The notes under the pieces: model-generated
Databases searched by the model: none
Told to the model about the DNA's origin: nothing
Seen by the model: only the letters and a program-made list of their open reading frames with translations
Made by a program: the position numbers and the translations under genes
Part shown: positions 32,845-42,850 of the stretch, piece by piece
Layout: the number at the start of each line of letters is the position of its first letter
Position numbering within the stretch: the first letter of the stretch is position 1
DNA from: Mycobacteroides saopaulense
GTDB lineage: Bacteria > Actinomycetota > Actinomycetes > Mycobacteriales > Mycobacteriaceae
DNA: 64,000 nt
Direction of reading: 5' to 3'
Assembly (NCBI RefSeq): GCF_001456355.1
Contig: NZ_CP010271.1
Location: 3,658,001 to 3,722,000, forward strand

Positions 32845-34074
32845 GTGCAGACGTCAGCGGACCTGGTCGTCGTCGGTGCCGGCCCGGCCGGATCGGCGGC
32901 CGCGGCATGGGCGGCGCGCGCCGGGCGAGAGGTGGTCCTGGTCGATTCGGCGGTGTTCCCGCGCGACAAGACGTGCGGTGACGGACTGACCCCGCGCGCC
33001 GTCGAACAGCTCGAGTTGCTGGGACTCGGCCCCTGGCTCGACGAGCACATCCGGTACCGGGGTCTGCGCCTTCACGGATTCGGCGGTGATCTCGAAGTTC
33101 CTTGGCCCGGACCGTCTTTCGGCGGTACCGGCAGTGCGGTGCGGCGCACCGAGCTGGACGTCAAGATCCGGCAGGTGGCCGTCGACTCCGGTGCCAAGAT
33201 GGCCGAATCCACCAAGGCCGTCGACGTGGAACGCGACACGGCGGGCCGGGTCACCTCGGTGCGAGTGCTCGACGACCGCGGGCCCGGAGAGATCGCGTGT
33301 AAGGCCGTCATCGTCGCCGACGGTGTGCGCTCGACCCTCGGGAAGGTCCTGGGACGCGAGTGGCACAAGGACACCGTGTACGCCGTCGCGGGGCGCGCGT
33401 ACATCGAGTCGGCGCGCGGCGACGAGGAATGGATGACCTCGCACCTGGAGTTGCGCTCTCCCGAAGGCGATGTGCTGCCGGGATACGGCTGGATCTTCCC
33501 GCTGGGCGGCGGACAGATCAACATCGGTGTCGGGGCGCTCGCGACCTCCAAACGTCCCGCCGACGCGGCGTTACGTCCGCTCATCGAGTACTACACGGAG
33601 CTGCGGCGCGAGGACTTCGGACTCAGTGGACGCCTGCACTCGATCGCCTCGGCCCTACTGCCCATGGGCGGTGCCGTATCCGGCATCGCCGGCGCCAACT
33701 GGATGCTTATCGGCGATGCCGCGGCATGCGTCAATCCGCTCAACGGCGAGGGCATCGACTACGGGCTGGAGACCGGTCACCTGGCAGCAGAGATGCTCGA
33801 TGCCGACGACTACTCACAGCTGTGGCCCGAGCTGCTGCGAGACCGGTACGGCCGATCGTTCTCCATCGCGCGGCGCCTGGCTGCGCTGCTGACACTGCCG
33901 CGCTTCCTGCCCGTGATGGGGCCTGTCGGCATGCGTTCTCAGACGCTGATGCGAATTGCCGTGCGGCTCATGGGAAACCTAGTGACCGATGAAGACCATG
34001 ACATGATCGCGCGCGCCTGGCGAGTGGCCGGCGGCGGTTCGCGGCGCCTGGATTCGCGTCCGCCCTTCAGCTGA
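32845..34074 (+). CDS. menJ: Menaquinone side-chain reductase MenJ
   Basis: The protein has 409 residues from a GTG (VQTSADLVVVGAGPAGSAAA). The geranylgeranyl-reductase family motifs are present: the FAD loop at the N-terminus, PRDKTCGDGLTPRAV (with the family Cys), and LIGDAAACVNPLNGEGIDYG near residue 300. MenJ (Rv0561c) saturates one isoprene unit of menaquinone-9. Placement beside grcC1 and near menG fits the same pathway. It converges on menG, 24 bp away. Confidence 0.92.
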   Translation: MQTSADLVVVGAGPAGSAAAAWAARAGREVVLVDSAVFPRDKTCGDGLTPRAVEQLELLGLGPWLDEHIRYRGLRLHGFGGDLEVPWPGPSFGGTGSAVRRTELDVKIRQVAVDSGAKMAESTKAVDVERDTAGRVTSVRVLDDRGPGEIACKAVIVADGVRSTLGKVLGREWHKDTVYAVAGRAYIESARGDEEWMTSHLELRSPEGDVLPGYGWIFPLGGGQINIGVGALATSKRPADAALRPLIEYYTELRREDFGLSGRLHSIASALLPMGGAVSGIAGANWMLIGDAAACVNPLNGEGIDYGLETGHLAAEMLDADDYSQLWPELLRDRYGRSFSIARRLAALLTLPRFLPVMGPVGMRSQTLMRIAVRLMGNLVTDEDHDMIARAWRVAGGGSRRLDSRPPFS

Positions 34075-34098
34075 CCTTCCCGGCGAGCGAGTACTGGG

Positions 34099-34782
34099 CT
34101 AGAGGGTGGCGACGTGCAGGGCGACGATGCCGCCAGTCAGGTTGCGCCACCGCACATTCGACCACCCGGCCGAGATGATCTGCTGAGCCAGCGCTTCCTG
34201 ATCCGGCCACGCCCGAATCGACTCGGCCAGGTACACATAGGCGTCTGGATTGCTGCTGACGGCGCGTGCCACCTCGGGCAGCGTCTTCATCAGGTACTCC
34301 ATGTACAGCGTGCGGAACGGACGGTTCACCGGGGTCGAGAACTCGCACACCGCAAGGCGGCCACCGGGCTTGGTGACACGAGCCATTTCCCGCAGGCCCT
34401 CGACGTGATCGACGACGTTGCGCAGCCCGAAGCTGATGGTGACTGCATCGAACGAATGGTCCGCGAACGGCAGCCGGGTGGCGTCGCCCGCGACCTTCGG
34501 CACGTCGCGGTGCACCCCCGCCTTGAGCATGCCGACGGAGAAGTCCGCCGCCACGCACCACGCGCCCGACTGGGTGAGCTCGGCCGTCGAGACCGCGGTC
34601 CCGGCGGCGATGTCGAGCACCTTGTCTCCGGGCTTCAGCTTCAGCGATTCGCGGGTGGCGCGGCGCCAGAAGCGGTCCCGACCGAACGAGAGCACGGTGT
34701 TGGTGATGTCATATCGCTTGGCCACCGCGTCGAACATGGACGCGACCTCGTGCGGGTCCTTTTCCAGGGTGGCGCGGTTCAT
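34099..34782 (-). CDS. menG: Demethylmenaquinone methyltransferase
   Basis: The 227-residue protein starts [18 protein letters not shown]; a farther upstream ATG is not supported by family length. [17 protein letters not shown] is the SAM-binding loop, and [19 protein letters not shown] is the UbiE/MenG hallmark. It methylates demethylmenaquinone in the last step of menaquinone synthesis. It lies 100 bp downstream of the mannosyltransferase gene in the same direction, as Rv0558 follows Rv0557. Confidence 0.93.
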   Translation of the reverse strand: MNRATLEKDPHEVASMFDAVAKRYDITNTVLSFGRDRFWRRATRESLKLKPGDKVLDIAAGTAVSTAELTQSGAWCVAADFSVGMLKAGVHRDVPKVAGDATRLPFADHSFDAVTISFGLRNVVDHVEGLREMARVTKPGGRLAVCEFSTPVNRPFRTLYMEYLMKTLPEVARAVSSNPDAYVYLAESIRAWPDQEALAQQIISAGWSNVRWRNLTGGIVALHVATL

Positions 34783-34882
34783 ACCGTGACGGTACAGGGC
34801 AGCCCGTGTCAGCGCCGACACGCCGTCTTACGGCGGGATCGTGCGGCGTGTGTCCGCCAGAAGCGGGCGTGTCGAGGCGGCA

Positions 34883-36025
34883 TCAGGCCGTCATGATGCC
34901 GCGGCCCAGCGTGGTGCCCGCCGCGGCGGCATAGTGCTCCAGCAGCTCGTCGCAGATGGCGGGCCACGTGCGCGACAGCACACCGCGGCGCGCAGCCGCC
35001 GAGAATCGGCTGCGGGTCGCCGGCTGCACCAGGTGGTCGACGGCCATACCCAGCCTCGCTTCGAAGTCGGCCACCGGCAACAGCATGCCGTTGCGTCCCG
35101 GGACCACCAGGTCGCGCGGTCCCCCGGCATCGGGCGCGATGGACGGCACTCCGCTGGCCAGGGCCTCCTGCACCGCTTGGCAGAACGTCTCGTGCTCGCC
35201 CGGGTGGATGAAGACATCGAGGCTGGCGTATGCCCGCGACAGCGCCTTGCCGGTCAGCTCACCGGTGAAAATCGCTGTGGGCATCAGCTTTTCGAGTGCT
35301 TCACGCTCTACCCCGCCACCCACGATGACGAGCTGCAGATCGTCGCGTCCGGCCAGTACAGCGAGTCGTTCCACGTGCTTTTCCGGAGCAAGGCGCCCCA
35401 CGAATCCGATGATCGGCTTGCCCTCGGGCGACCACGAGTGACGCAACTCCTCGTCGCGCGACGACGGGGCAAAGCGTTCGATGTCGACACCGCGTGACCA
35501 CCGGAACACCCTCGGGATGCCGTGCGCGGCAAGGTCGTCCATCGCGGACGAAGACGGCGCCAAGGTGCGGTCGGCGCGCCCGTGCAGATGCTTGGTCCAG
35601 CGCCAGGCCGCGCGCGCGGCGAACCCGGCACCGTAGCTGTCGGCGAATCCCGCCACATCGGTCTGGTAGACGGCGACGGTGGGCACGTCGAGGTGCTGCG
35701 CGGCGCGCAATCCCCCGTAACCCAGAACGAACGGCGAGGCCAGGTGCACCACATCGGGTGCGAACTCACGAAGTATCCGGACCATGCGCGGCTGCGGTAC
35801 CCCCAGCGGCAGGGTACTCACCTTGGGGAACATGATCGCCGGCACCCGGTGCACGGCGATGCCGTCGTATTCTGTCGCAGCGGGAGCCTGCCCGCGGGGG
35901 GTGTCCGGGGCGATGACGATGGCCTCGTGCCCGGTGCGGCCCAGGTGCTCCAGCACCCGCAGCACCGAGTTGGAAACCCCGTTGACGTTCGGCAAGAACG
36001 ACTCGGCGACGATCGCGATGCGCAC
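34883..36025 (-). CDS. mgtA: GDP-mannose-dependent alpha-mannosyltransferase
   Basis: This is a 380-residue GT4/GT-B enzyme. The N-terminal [22 protein letters not shown] is the family start, and [32 protein letters not shown] carries the EX7E region (Glu in [10 protein letters not shown]). The M. tuberculosis counterpart Rv0557 (MgtA) mannosylates glucuronosyl diacylglycerol and was once called PimB. The menD-DUF3592-mgtA-menG order matches Rv0555-Rv0558. It is predicted to be membrane-associated at the cytoplasmic face. Confidence 0.88.
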   Translation of the reverse strand: MRIAIVAESFLPNVNGVSNSVLRVLEHLGRTGHEAIVIAPDTPRGQAPAATEYDGIAVHRVPAIMFPKVSTLPLGVPQPRMVRILREFAPDVVHLASPFVLGYGGLRAAQHLDVPTVAVYQTDVAGFADSYGAGFAARAAWRWTKHLHGRADRTLAPSSSAMDDLAAHGIPRVFRWSRGVDIERFAPSSRDEELRHSWSPEGKPIIGFVGRLAPEKHVERLAVLAGRDDLQLVIVGGGVEREALEKLMPTAIFTGELTGKALSRAYASLDVFIHPGEHETFCQAVQEALASGVPSIAPDAGGPRDLVVPGRNGMLLPVADFEARLGMAVDHLVQPATRSRFSAAARRGVLSRTWPAICDELLEHYAAAAGTTLGRGIMTA

Positions 36026-36086
36026 GTTGACAGCATGTCAGCGTCACCTGGCAGTTAGGTTGCCCCCAGGCATACGTCACGCAAAC

Positions 36087-36527
36087 TTAAGCGTGAACGG
36101 GAGCCGGCCCCCTGCGCTGTATCCATGCGAGACCCAGTAGCACAGTCCCGGCCACCGCCCAGACCACCACGATGATGGACCCCGCGGGAATGATGGAAAG
36201 CGATGCGTTACGCCCTTGTACGCGAACCAGATCCGGGTTGGCCTTGTCGTACTCCACATAGATGCGCATTCCCGGGCTGAGCTCGGACGGGTAGAGAACA
36301 CCCAATTCCGGCCGGTACGTGACTCGTTCGGGCGTGACGAACTCAATGGTGGAACGCCGCGGGCCCGCACTGAGCACCTCGGCGAGCGCGACGCCCATGT
36401 CCCGTTCGATGGACTTGTCGTTTCGCCAGGCTCCCGCGACCAGCAGCAGCGACTGCAGGGTCATCAAACCCGCCAGCACCAGCACTGCGATCCGGAACCT
36501 CTTGATGACGCGGGACCGCCGGGTCAC
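36087..36527 (-). CDS. DUF3592 two-helix membrane protein (Rv0556-like)
   Basis: The 146-residue protein starts at a GTG that overlaps the menD stop (GTGA), so it is translationally coupled. An N-terminal helix ([21 protein letters not shown]) and a C-terminal helix ([20 protein letters not shown]) flank an extracytoplasmic part with [20 protein letters not shown]. The layout matches DUF3592. Function is unknown; coupling to menD is conserved in M. tuberculosis. Confidence 0.8.
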   Translation of the reverse strand: MTRRSRVIKRFRIAVLVLAGLMTLQSLLLVAGAWRNDKSIERDMGVALAEVLSAGPRRSTIEFVTPERVTYRPELGVLYPSELSPGMRIYVEYDKANPDLVRVQGRNASLSIIPAGSIIVVVWAVAGTVLLGLAWIQRRGPAPVHA

Positions 36528-38146
36528 AGGGCCGCCCGAATCGCGGCATGCAGCTCGCGCAGCGTCGAGCGGTCGGCCTTGACCTCCAGAACCCTGATGC
36601 CTCCTGCCGGTTCGTCCAAGGCGGCGCCGAGCTCCTCGACCGAAATGGAGTGCGAATCCACGTGGTAGGCCCGGCACAGCGCCGCGATGTCGACATCATG
36701 AGGGGTACCGAAGATGCGCGAGGAAACATCATGGAACCGCGGATCACCCTGCTCCAGCAGCTCGAAGATGCCTCCGCCGTTGTCATTTGAGACCACGATG
36801 GTCAGGTTCTCGGGCCGCGGCTCGGTCGGGCCGATCAGCAGGCCCGAACTGTCGTGTACGAAGGTCAGGTCGCCGATCAGGGCCACCGTGCGACCGCCCT
36901 TGTGCGCCAACGCCGCGCCGATCGCGGTCGACACCGTGCCGTCGATACCGGCCACCCCCCGATTGGAGCGCACGCGAACATCTTTGGCGCCCCAGGGCAC
37001 CAGCGAGGCGTCGCGGACCGGGTTGGACGCACCGAGCACCAACTGATCACCGTCGCGCAATGACCCACAGACCTGTGCCGCCACATGCAGACCCGTGGTG
37101 AGCGGATGCGTACTCAGCTGCCCGCGCACCGCATCGAGAGCCTTCCGGTGCGCGTGCGCGCACCGTTGCAGCCACCCGGGATCGGGGTTTCCAGAGGTGA
37201 CGGCCCGGGTCCCGGTTGCCTGCGAGTTCCCCGACACATCGGGCCAACGCGGCCCGGTAGTCAACGCGTACACCGGAATCCGGCTGTCCGCCAACAACGA
37301 TGACACCTGCCGGTGCAACGTTGGCCGCCCCAACATGATGACCTGCTGGGGATGCAGCAGCGTCAGCGCCAGCGGGTGAACCGGGTTATCCGGTTGCGGC
37401 GCAGTCGGTTCAGACACAGTCGGCAAGGCCGACAGGTTGGGATGGAAGGCTGCGCCGTGTCCCGCGATCACCACGGTGTCGGGAGTCAGATCGATCTCGA
37501 CGGGCTCGTCGAACGTCACGTCCGGGGTGTACGTCCACGGCGCCCCACCGGGGCGTCCGGCGGGTACCGGCCCGCCGTCGCGATCGGGCACCAACGGTTC
37601 CCGCAGCGGGATGTCGAACTGCACGGGGCCGGCGTTGGCGGTGCGAGATCCCTTGGCGGCAGCCAAGACTCGACAGGTCGCCGACCGCCAATGCGGGTTC
37701 TGGGCCTCGATCTTCTCCGAGCCCTCTTCTGCCAGGCCAATGCTGATGGCGGCGCGTACCTGGGTGCCGAAGTAGCCCAACTGCTCCATGGTCTGGTTGG
37801 CGCCGGTGCCAAGCAGTTCGTAAGGGCGATTGGCAGACAGCACGATCAGTGGCACCCGCGCGTAGTTGGCCTCCACCACCGCCGGACCCAGATTGGCCAC
37901 CGCGGTCCCTGAGGTCATCGCGACCGGCACGGGGGCGCCACTGGCGGCGGCCAATCCGACGGCCAGAAAACCTGCGGTGCGCTCATCGATGCGTACGTGC
38001 AGACGCAGCCGCCCGGCCTTGTCGGCGTCATGCAGCGCAAAGGCCAGCGGGGCATTGCGCGACCCGGGGCACAACACGACATCGCGGACACCACCGCGGA
38101 TGAGCTCGTCGACGACGGCGTGGGCCTGTGCGGTCGACGGGTTCAT
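36524..38146 (-). CDS. menD: SEPHCHC synthase MenD
   Basis: The product has 540 residues. [50 protein letters not shown] and [16 protein letters not shown] form the N-terminal MenD pattern. The thiamine diphosphate site is near [13 protein letters not shown]. MenD condenses 2-oxoglutarate with isochorismate in menaquinone synthesis. Its end overlaps the DUF3592 start, and the bpoC-like gene lies 12 bp upstream in the same direction, giving a menC-bpoC-menD operon. Confidence 0.94.
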   Translation of the reverse strand: MNPSTAQAHAVVDELIRGGVRDVVLCPGSRNAPLAFALHDADKAGRLRLHVRIDERTAGFLAVGLAAASGAPVPVAMTSGTAVANLGPAVVEANYARVPLIVLSANRPYELLGTGANQTMEQLGYFGTQVRAAISIGLAEEGSEKIEAQNPHWRSATCRVLAAAKGSRTANAGPVQFDIPLREPLVPDRDGGPVPAGRPGGAPWTYTPDVTFDEPVEIDLTPDTVVIAGHGAAFHPNLSALPTVSEPTAPQPDNPVHPLALTLLHPQQVIMLGRPTLHRQVSSLLADSRIPVYALTTGPRWPDVSGNSQATGTRAVTSGNPDPGWLQRCAHAHRKALDAVRGQLSTHPLTTGLHVAAQVCGSLRDGDQLVLGASNPVRDASLVPWGAKDVRVRSNRGVAGIDGTVSTAIGAALAHKGGRTVALIGDLTFVHDSSGLLIGPTEPRPENLTIVVSNDNGGGIFELLEQGDPRFHDVSSRIFGTPHDVDIAALCRAYHVDSHSISVEELGAALDEPAGGIRVLEVKADRSTLRELHAAIRAAL

Positions 38147-38158
38147 GCCATCAGGGTG

Positions 38159-38995
38159 TCATACCGTCTGCGCGGTGCTCGCAAAGAACTCCAGGATCAC
38201 GCGGTTGACCTCGTCGGGACGCTCGATGAAGCCCAGATGTCCGGCATCGGCGATCTCGACGTACTTGCCGCCGGGGATCGCGTCGGCCACCTCCTTGCCC
38301 AGGTAGGGCGGCAGGGTCATATCGTCGGTGAACCCGATGACCAGCGACGGAACGCTGATCTCCGCGTAGGCGCCGGGCCGGTCGGGAGCGGGTATCGCGC
38401 TGCGCTGGTGATCGATGCCACCCGAGGTCGGCTCGGGCCACAGCGTGAACATGTCGATCCAGTCCTTGATCGCGGCATCGTTGTTGAGGGTCTTGGGCGA
38501 GAAGTTCAACAGCAGGCGCATGGCCGCCTGGTATGCCGGCGGCACCGCGACACCCGACGCGGACAGTTCGAGCTCGGCCTTGCGGAAGAACGACCGCGTG
38601 GAGTCCTCTCTGCCCCGGGTACCCATGAACACCGCGGCGGTCACCAGATCGGGACGGGTGAGCGTGAGCTCCTGGGCGATGAGCGCCCCCATCGAGAACC
38701 CGACCAACCGCGCAGGGGCAGCACCGAGATCCTCGATGAGAGCCGCGGTGTCGTTCACCATGTCTTGCAGCGTGAATCCGTCCGCCGACTCGGTGGTAGG
38801 CGGTATCCCCCGGTTGTTGAAGGTGATGGTGCGATACCCCGCAGCGCGGAATGCCGGCACCTGATGCAGGTGCCAACTGCGCCCCGCGCCACCGCGCCCG
38901 GAGATGAAGACGACGGGATCGCCCGAGGCACCGAGCGCCAGGGGTCCACGATCGTCGTAACTGATCTGGATGCCGTTGATGTTCGCGAGAGGCAC
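38159..38995 (-). CDS. bpoC: Alpha/beta hydrolase BpoC-like
   Basis: The protein has 278 residues from a GTG at 38995; upstream in-frame sequence gives no better start. VVFISGRGGAGRSWHLHQVP, the nucleophile elbow VGFSMGALIAQEL and AGHLGFIERP (catalytic His) match Rv0554 (BpoC), a co-factor-free haloperoxidase-like hydrolase. It lies between menC (11 bp upstream) and menD, the place where other bacteria carry MenH. A MenH-like role has been suggested by position; the sequence does not settle it. Confidence 0.87.
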   Translation of the reverse strand: MPLANINGIQISYDDRGPLALGASGDPVVFISGRGGAGRSWHLHQVPAFRAAGYRTITFNNRGIPPTTESADGFTLQDMVNDTAALIEDLGAAPARLVGFSMGALIAQELTLTRPDLVTAAVFMGTRGREDSTRSFFRKAELELSASGVAVPPAYQAAMRLLLNFSPKTLNNDAAIKDWIDMFTLWPEPTSGGIDHQRSAIPAPDRPGAYAEISVPSLVIGFTDDMTLPPYLGKEVADAIPGGKYVEIADAGHLGFIERPDEVNRVILEFFASTAQTV

Positions 38996-39006
38996 GTTGA
39001 CTGAAC

Positions 39007-39975
39007 CTACCGGTTCAGCCGCGAGTAGCAGTCGGCCACTCGGCGTCGCCACCAATCGCGCCTGTCAGCGGGCGCGGCGAGCGCGGTGAGCCGAGCCGGA
39101 TCGGGCGCCAACGACGCCACCGGGAGGTAGCCGTCGACGGGAGACAAGGTCTGGGCGACGTCCTCGACAAAGAAGCCGCCGGTCCCCAAACCGCAGGCGT
39201 GCTCCAACCCCGGCAACGCCGCCGCCGCGCGCAAGCCGATTCCTATACCCACCGCACTGTCCAGTGCACTGGAGACCACCACGGGCATGCCGATGCGCTC
39301 GGCGATATCCAGCAGCGCCCGCACACCGCCCAGGGGCGCGACCTTGAGCACCGCGATATCGGCCGCCCGTGCCTGCGCGACGCGCAACGGATCGCTTGCG
39401 CGCCTGATACTTTCGTCTGCGGCAATCGGTACGTCAGGAAGCCGACGGCGCAGCTGCGCCAGTTCCTCCACGGTGGCACAGGGTTGTTCGGCGTACTCCA
39501 GAGCGCCGTCGCGGGTCAACGCGGTCAGTGCCCGAACCGCCTGCTCGACGGTCCAGCCTCCATTGGCATCGACGCGCACGGTAGGGATCTGCGCGCGTAC
39601 CGCTTCCACGCGCGCGATGTCCTCATCGAGCGCCTGCCCTGGTTCTGCCACCTTGACCTTGGCGGTCCGTGCCCCCGGGAAGCGGGCCAGCACTCCGGGA
39701 ACGTCCGCGGCCGCGACCGCGGGCACCGTCGCGTTGACCGGGATTCGCGTGCGTATCGGCGCGGGCAGCTCCGTGTAGGCGGCCTCGATGGCAGCGGCCA
39801 ACCAGACGGATGCCTCGGGCGGCTGATACTCGGGGAAGGCACCGAACTCACCCCACCCTGCCGGGCCGTCGATCAGCGCCACCTCACGGACGGTGATGCC
39901 GCGAAATCGCACCCGCATGGGCAAGGCGACAACGTGCAGCCGGTCGAGCACATCGTCCACCGCGGGTAGCTCCAC
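39007..39975 (-). CDS. menC: o-Succinylbenzoate synthase MenC
   Basis: The protein has 322 residues from a GTG at 39975 (VELPAVDDVLDRLHVV). It is an enolase-superfamily enzyme: AKVKVAEPG with the catalytic Lys pair, VRVDANGGWTVEQAV with a metal Asp, LEYAEQPCATVEELA with Glu, IAADESIR with Asp, and VLKVAPLGGV with Lys. It dehydrates SHCHC to o-succinylbenzoate. It heads the menC-bpoC-menD-DUF3592 operon. Confidence 0.92.
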   Translation of the reverse strand: MELPAVDDVLDRLHVVALPMRVRFRGITVREVALIDGPAGWGEFGAFPEYQPPEASVWLAAAIEAAYTELPAPIRTRIPVNATVPAVAAADVPGVLARFPGARTAKVKVAEPGQALDEDIARVEAVRAQIPTVRVDANGGWTVEQAVRALTALTRDGALEYAEQPCATVEELAQLRRRLPDVPIAADESIRRASDPLRVAQARAADIAVLKVAPLGGVRALLDIAERIGMPVVVSSALDSAVGIGIGLRAAAALPGLEHACGLGTGGFFVEDVAQTLSPVDGYLPVASLAPDPARLTALAAPADRRDWWRRRVADCYSRLNR

Positions 39976-40029
39976 ACCAGCGATCGTCGCACGCCCGGGC
40001 CGGTGCCATCGCCGCCGAATGTGACTTTG

Positions 40030-40041
40030 GGTTCTAGAACC
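40030..40041. promoter_or_regulatory. 12-bp palindrome upstream of menC/hypothetical
   Basis: GGTTCTAGAACC is a perfect palindrome between menC and the rightward hypothetical gene, 54 bp from the menC GTG. It could be an operator, but such short palindromes also occur by chance. Confidence 0.3.
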
Positions 40042-40096
40042 GCACCCCGACCGGATGTAAATCTGCCCTGATCGGCGAGTACGTAAAGGAGAGCAC

Positions 40097-40429
40097 ATGC
40101 TGACGGTTCACGGTGTCGCGGGATTTCAATCGGGTTGTCGGTGCGCAGGCTGCTCTTCGGCGGAATCGCAGCGACTGCAGCGCATCGGCGACTCGGAACG
40201 CGCACGCTGGGAGCCCATCAACCAGCGGGCCACCCGGCGCTCACAACGCTACTTCGCAGACGCCTCCGACCGTCCACTGAACTGGCAGAAGCCGTGGACC
40301 ACGGACGAGATCGACGCAGCGCTGGACACCTCCTCGACCGCCGCGCAGGTCGCCACACACTTGGGCCGCTCGGTCGGCGCCATACATGCGGCCCGCAGGC
40401 GGTTCCGACCACGCCCGCGCCGCAACTAG
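40097..40429 (+). CDS. Small HTH protein with phage-type Cys motif
   Basis: The 110-residue protein starts at an ATG preceded by AAAGGAG. The N-terminus HGVAGFQSGCRCAGCSSAESQ contains the HGxxGFxxGCRCxxC pattern common in small actinobacteriophage proteins, a likely zinc knuckle. The C-terminal WTTDEIDAALDTSSTAAQVA followed by HLGRSVGAIHAARRRFR looks like a Myb/SANT-like or sigma-type helix-turn-helix. Function is unknown. It is divergent from menC and lies before an HTH-ClpN gene. Confidence 0.6.
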   Translation: MLTVHGVAGFQSGCRCAGCSSAESQRLQRIGDSERARWEPINQRATRRSQRYFADASDRPLNWQKPWTTDEIDAALDTSSTAAQVATHLGRSVGAIHAARRRFRPRPRRN

Positions 40430-40440
40430 CCCTTCAACTG

Positions 40441-40457
40441 GTCAACTTTTGGTTGAC
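40441..40457. promoter_or_regulatory. HTH-ClpN operator, distal copy
   Basis: GTCAAC-N5-GTTGAC, a perfect dyad. It is the first of two copies spaced 29 bp centre to centre before the HTH-ClpN gene. Its TTGAC half-sites recur at the second ClpN locus (59.3 kb). Confidence 0.65.
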
Positions 40458-40469
40458 ATGCTCAAGTTC

Positions 40470-40486
40470 GTCAACCTAGAGTTGAC
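40470..40486. promoter_or_regulatory. HTH-ClpN operator, proximal copy
   Basis: GTCAAC-N5-GTTGAC, ending 2 nt before the ATG at 40489. A protein bound here would block transcription start or ribosome access, as expected for autorepression. Confidence 0.65.
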
Positions 40487-40488
40487 GC

Positions 40489-41190
40489 ATGCCCGAGTTC
40501 TCCATCTCCTTCGACAACCTGATCGAATCCGTGCGCGGGATGCATCCCGACGGCACGGCCCTGGACCACCTCTCGGATGCGATGCTGCTGTCCGGGCGCC
40601 TGTCCGATCACGCCGACGCGCTGATCGGGCACTTCGTGGACCAGGCCCGGCGTTCCGGTGCCTCCTGGAGTGAGATCGGTTCCAGCATGGGCGTCTCCAA
40701 GCAGGCCGCGCAGAAGCGCTTCGTGCCGTCGGTGCGGATGTTCTCCCGCTTTACCGACCGGGCCCGACGCGCCGTCGTCGCCGCGGCGGCGTTCGCACTG
40801 GCCGACGGCACACCGATCACCGTCGCTCACCTGCTGGCCGGCGCCATCAGCGATCCCAAAGGTCTTGCTGCACTGATCGTTACGCAGGCCGGCATCACGA
40901 CAGAGGCTCTCGGAATCCCCGAGCGAACAGCACCCGACTACGACGCCGTCGCCCCCAGGTTGCCCACGGCGGAGTTCGACGGCGACGCACAAGAGGCCCT
41001 GGAAGCCACGCTGCACACCGCACTTCGGCTGGGCCACAACTACATCGGGACCGAGCATCTGCTGCTGGCCATCCTCTCCGGCCACACCGACGTCTCGCGG
41101 AAGCTCTCCGAACTGGGGCTCAACGCGATCGTGGCCGAGGAGCAGATCGCCCGGCTTCTCGGGGAGATCCTGCAGGGTAAGACCCCCTAG
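40489..41190 (+). CDS. HTH regulator fused to a ClpC-type N-domain
   Basis: This 233-residue protein has a helix-turn-helix in residues 53-80 (ARRSGASWSEIGSSMGVSKQAAQKRF). Two Clp-N repeats follow: RARRAVVAAAAFALADGTPI with VAHLLAGAI, and QEALEATLHTALRLGHNYIG with TEHLLLAILSG. No AAA+ module follows, so it is not a Clp ATPase. Clp-N repeats bind adaptors or substrates. I infer a transcription regulator that senses Clp substrates or client load. The start sits directly behind two dyads. A split version of the same architecture is at 58.5-59.3 kb. Confidence 0.8.
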   Translation: MPEFSISFDNLIESVRGMHPDGTALDHLSDAMLLSGRLSDHADALIGHFVDQARRSGASWSEIGSSMGVSKQAAQKRFVPSVRMFSRFTDRARRAVVAAAAFALADGTPITVAHLLAGAISDPKGLAALIVTQAGITTEALGIPERTAPDYDAVAPRLPTAEFDGDAQEALEATLHTALRLGHNYIGTEHLLLAILSGHTDVSRKLSELGLNAIVAEEQIARLLGEILQGKTP

Positions 41191-41222
41191 CCAGCGGGCA
41201 CCCGAGGGCGTACCGTGATGTC

Positions 41223-41672
41223 ATGTCAGTTGACATCAAACCCGTTCCCAAATGGCTCAGGTACTTCAACAAGGTCGTCATCGGCGGGCACAAGATAGGC
41301 CTCAAGTTGCCGATGGTGGTGCTGACCGTGCCGGGCGCCAAATCCGGCAAGCCGCGTTCGACTCCGATCACCCCGTTCACGCTCGACGGACATCGCTATG
41401 CCGTGGGCGGGGTGCCCGGCTCGGCCTGGATTGCCAATGCCCGCAAGGCCAAAGAGGGCACCTTGACCCGGGGACGCCACACCCAGCAGGTACGCATCGT
41501 CGAACTCTCCCCCGAGGACTCACGCCCGGTACTGCGCGCATTTCCCGTCGAGGTGCCTACCGGCGTGGGCTTCATCAGGAATGCCGGGCTGGTCAAGGAG
41601 GGCACCCCGGATGAGTTCGAGGCACTCGCCGGGATCGCCGCGGTGTTCCGGTTCGACCCGCCCGAGAGCTAG
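41223..41672 (+). CDS. Deazaflavin (F420)-dependent nitroreductase family protein
   Basis: The 149-residue protein starts at the ATG at 41223. KLPMVVLTVPGAKSGKPRST, ALGG-like VGGVPGSAWIANARK and a beta-barrel pattern place it with the Ddn-type split-barrel F420 enzymes of mycobacteria. These transfer hydride from F420H2 to quinones or nitro compounds. Its stop codon overlaps that of the convergent GGDEF gene by 4 nt. The substrate is unknown. Confidence 0.85.
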   Translation: MSVDIKPVPKWLRYFNKVVIGGHKIGLKLPMVVLTVPGAKSGKPRSTPITPFTLDGHRYAVGGVPGSAWIANARKAKEGTLTRGRHTQQVRIVELSPEDSRPVLRAFPVEVPTGVGFIRNAGLVKEGTPDEFEALAGIAAVFRFDPPES

Positions 41673-42850
41673 GCGCCCCAGCGCCACACGTACTGATCGT
41701 CGGACTCTTCACCCGGATGACGAATCCGCGATTGGTTTCCGCCACCGCGCTTGGCCTCGTACATCGCACGGTCGGCGCACGCGGTAAGCACGTCGATCGC
41801 TTCCCGGGAAGCCACCGACACCACCCGCGAGATCGCCTGGGCCGCAACACCCACACTCGCCGTCACCTCGATACCCGCCGGCATCGAGTTTGTGACGGCC
41901 TCCCTGAGCCGGGCGGCGAAGTCGCCGACGGCCCCCGCCGGGCAGACCGTCATCACCAGGAACTCCTCACCGCCCGAGCGGCCGACGACGCTTGCACCTA
42001 TCGCCCCCGAGGTGAACGCATTGGCCAGGTCGACGAGTACCCGGTCCCCTGTGCCATGGCCGTAGCGGTCGTTGATCGACTTGAACCGGTCGATATCTAC
42101 GATGGCCGCGGCAATCACCCCGTCGCCTTCCAAGAGGTGTTCTCGCGTCGACTCGCTGTACAGGCGCTGCCACTCACCGTAGATGCCACGGCGATTGAGT
42201 AGCCCGGTCAGCGGATCGCGCTGCGCGGCCAGCGCATCCAGACGCACCACGGCGATCCCGAATTGGATCACCGCGGGTATCAACACCACGACCAGCAGCA
42301 TGCTGGTCACCTTCACCAGCGCGGTCATCGCCGCACCGATGGTCCCCTCGGCGAACAGCCGGGCCGAGAGCGCCACGATCATCGGCGCGCACCACGCGAC
42401 GTGGGCCACCAATAGCCGGTTCCCTAGGAAGAAGCTGACGTACGCCCCGACAGGCGTGAACAGCACGGTCCCCACCAGACCCGCCAGCGGATCCGAGTCC
42501 TGCCAGCAGGCCAACGCGATGCCGACATCGGCGAAGGCGACGAACACCACCGCCTCACGCAGCGACGGCCACGGTCCGACTACCCAGCGCACCGCCCACC
42601 CGAGCGACCCGAGTGCACACACCCCGACGATGACGCGACCGATCGTGCTGCGTGGCCCGGTGTCACTGAACTGCACGACAACACAGATCGCGGCGAATAT
42701 CAGCGCATACGCACCGATGAGGTTGCGAACCGTCCGATCGAGCTTGCGTGCGTGCAAGAAGGCTCGCAGCCAGCCCGTAGGCACCGGCTCGGTCCACCAT
42801 TGGCGCAGAAAGCCCATCCACGCGGTGGAGCGGACGTACGAGAGAATCAC
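41669..42850 (-). CDS. Membrane GGDEF diguanylate cyclase
   Basis: The protein has 393 residues from a GTG that overlaps the pirin stop (GTGA). About six hydrophobic segments (residues 40-200) anchor a cytoplasmic GGDEF domain: AQRDPLTGLLNRRGIYGEW, AAIVDIDRFKSINDRYGHG with the metal Asp, and the active loop GRSGGEEF. The RxxD inhibitory I-site is absent. It should make cyclic di-GMP from two GTP. Few mycobacterial genomes have many GGDEF genes, and coupling to a pirin is unusual. Confidence 0.87.
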   Translation of the reverse strand: MILSYVRSTAWMGFLRQWWTEPVPTGWLRAFLHARKLDRTVRNLIGAYALIFAAICVVVQFSDTGPRSTIGRVIVGVCALGSLGWAVRWVVGPWPSLREAVVFVAFADVGIALACWQDSDPLAGLVGTVLFTPVGAYVSFFLGNRLLVAHVAWCAPMIVALSARLFAEGTIGAAMTALVKVTSMLLVVVLIPAVIQFGIAVVRLDALAAQRDPLTGLLNRRGIYGEWQRLYSESTREHLLEGDGVIAAAIVDIDRFKSINDRYGHGTGDRVLVDLANAFTSGAIGASVVGRSGGEEFLVMTVCPAGAVGDFAARLREAVTNSMPAGIEVTASVGVAAQAISRVVSVASREAIDVLTACADRAMYEAKRGGGNQSRIRHPGEESDDQYVWRWGA

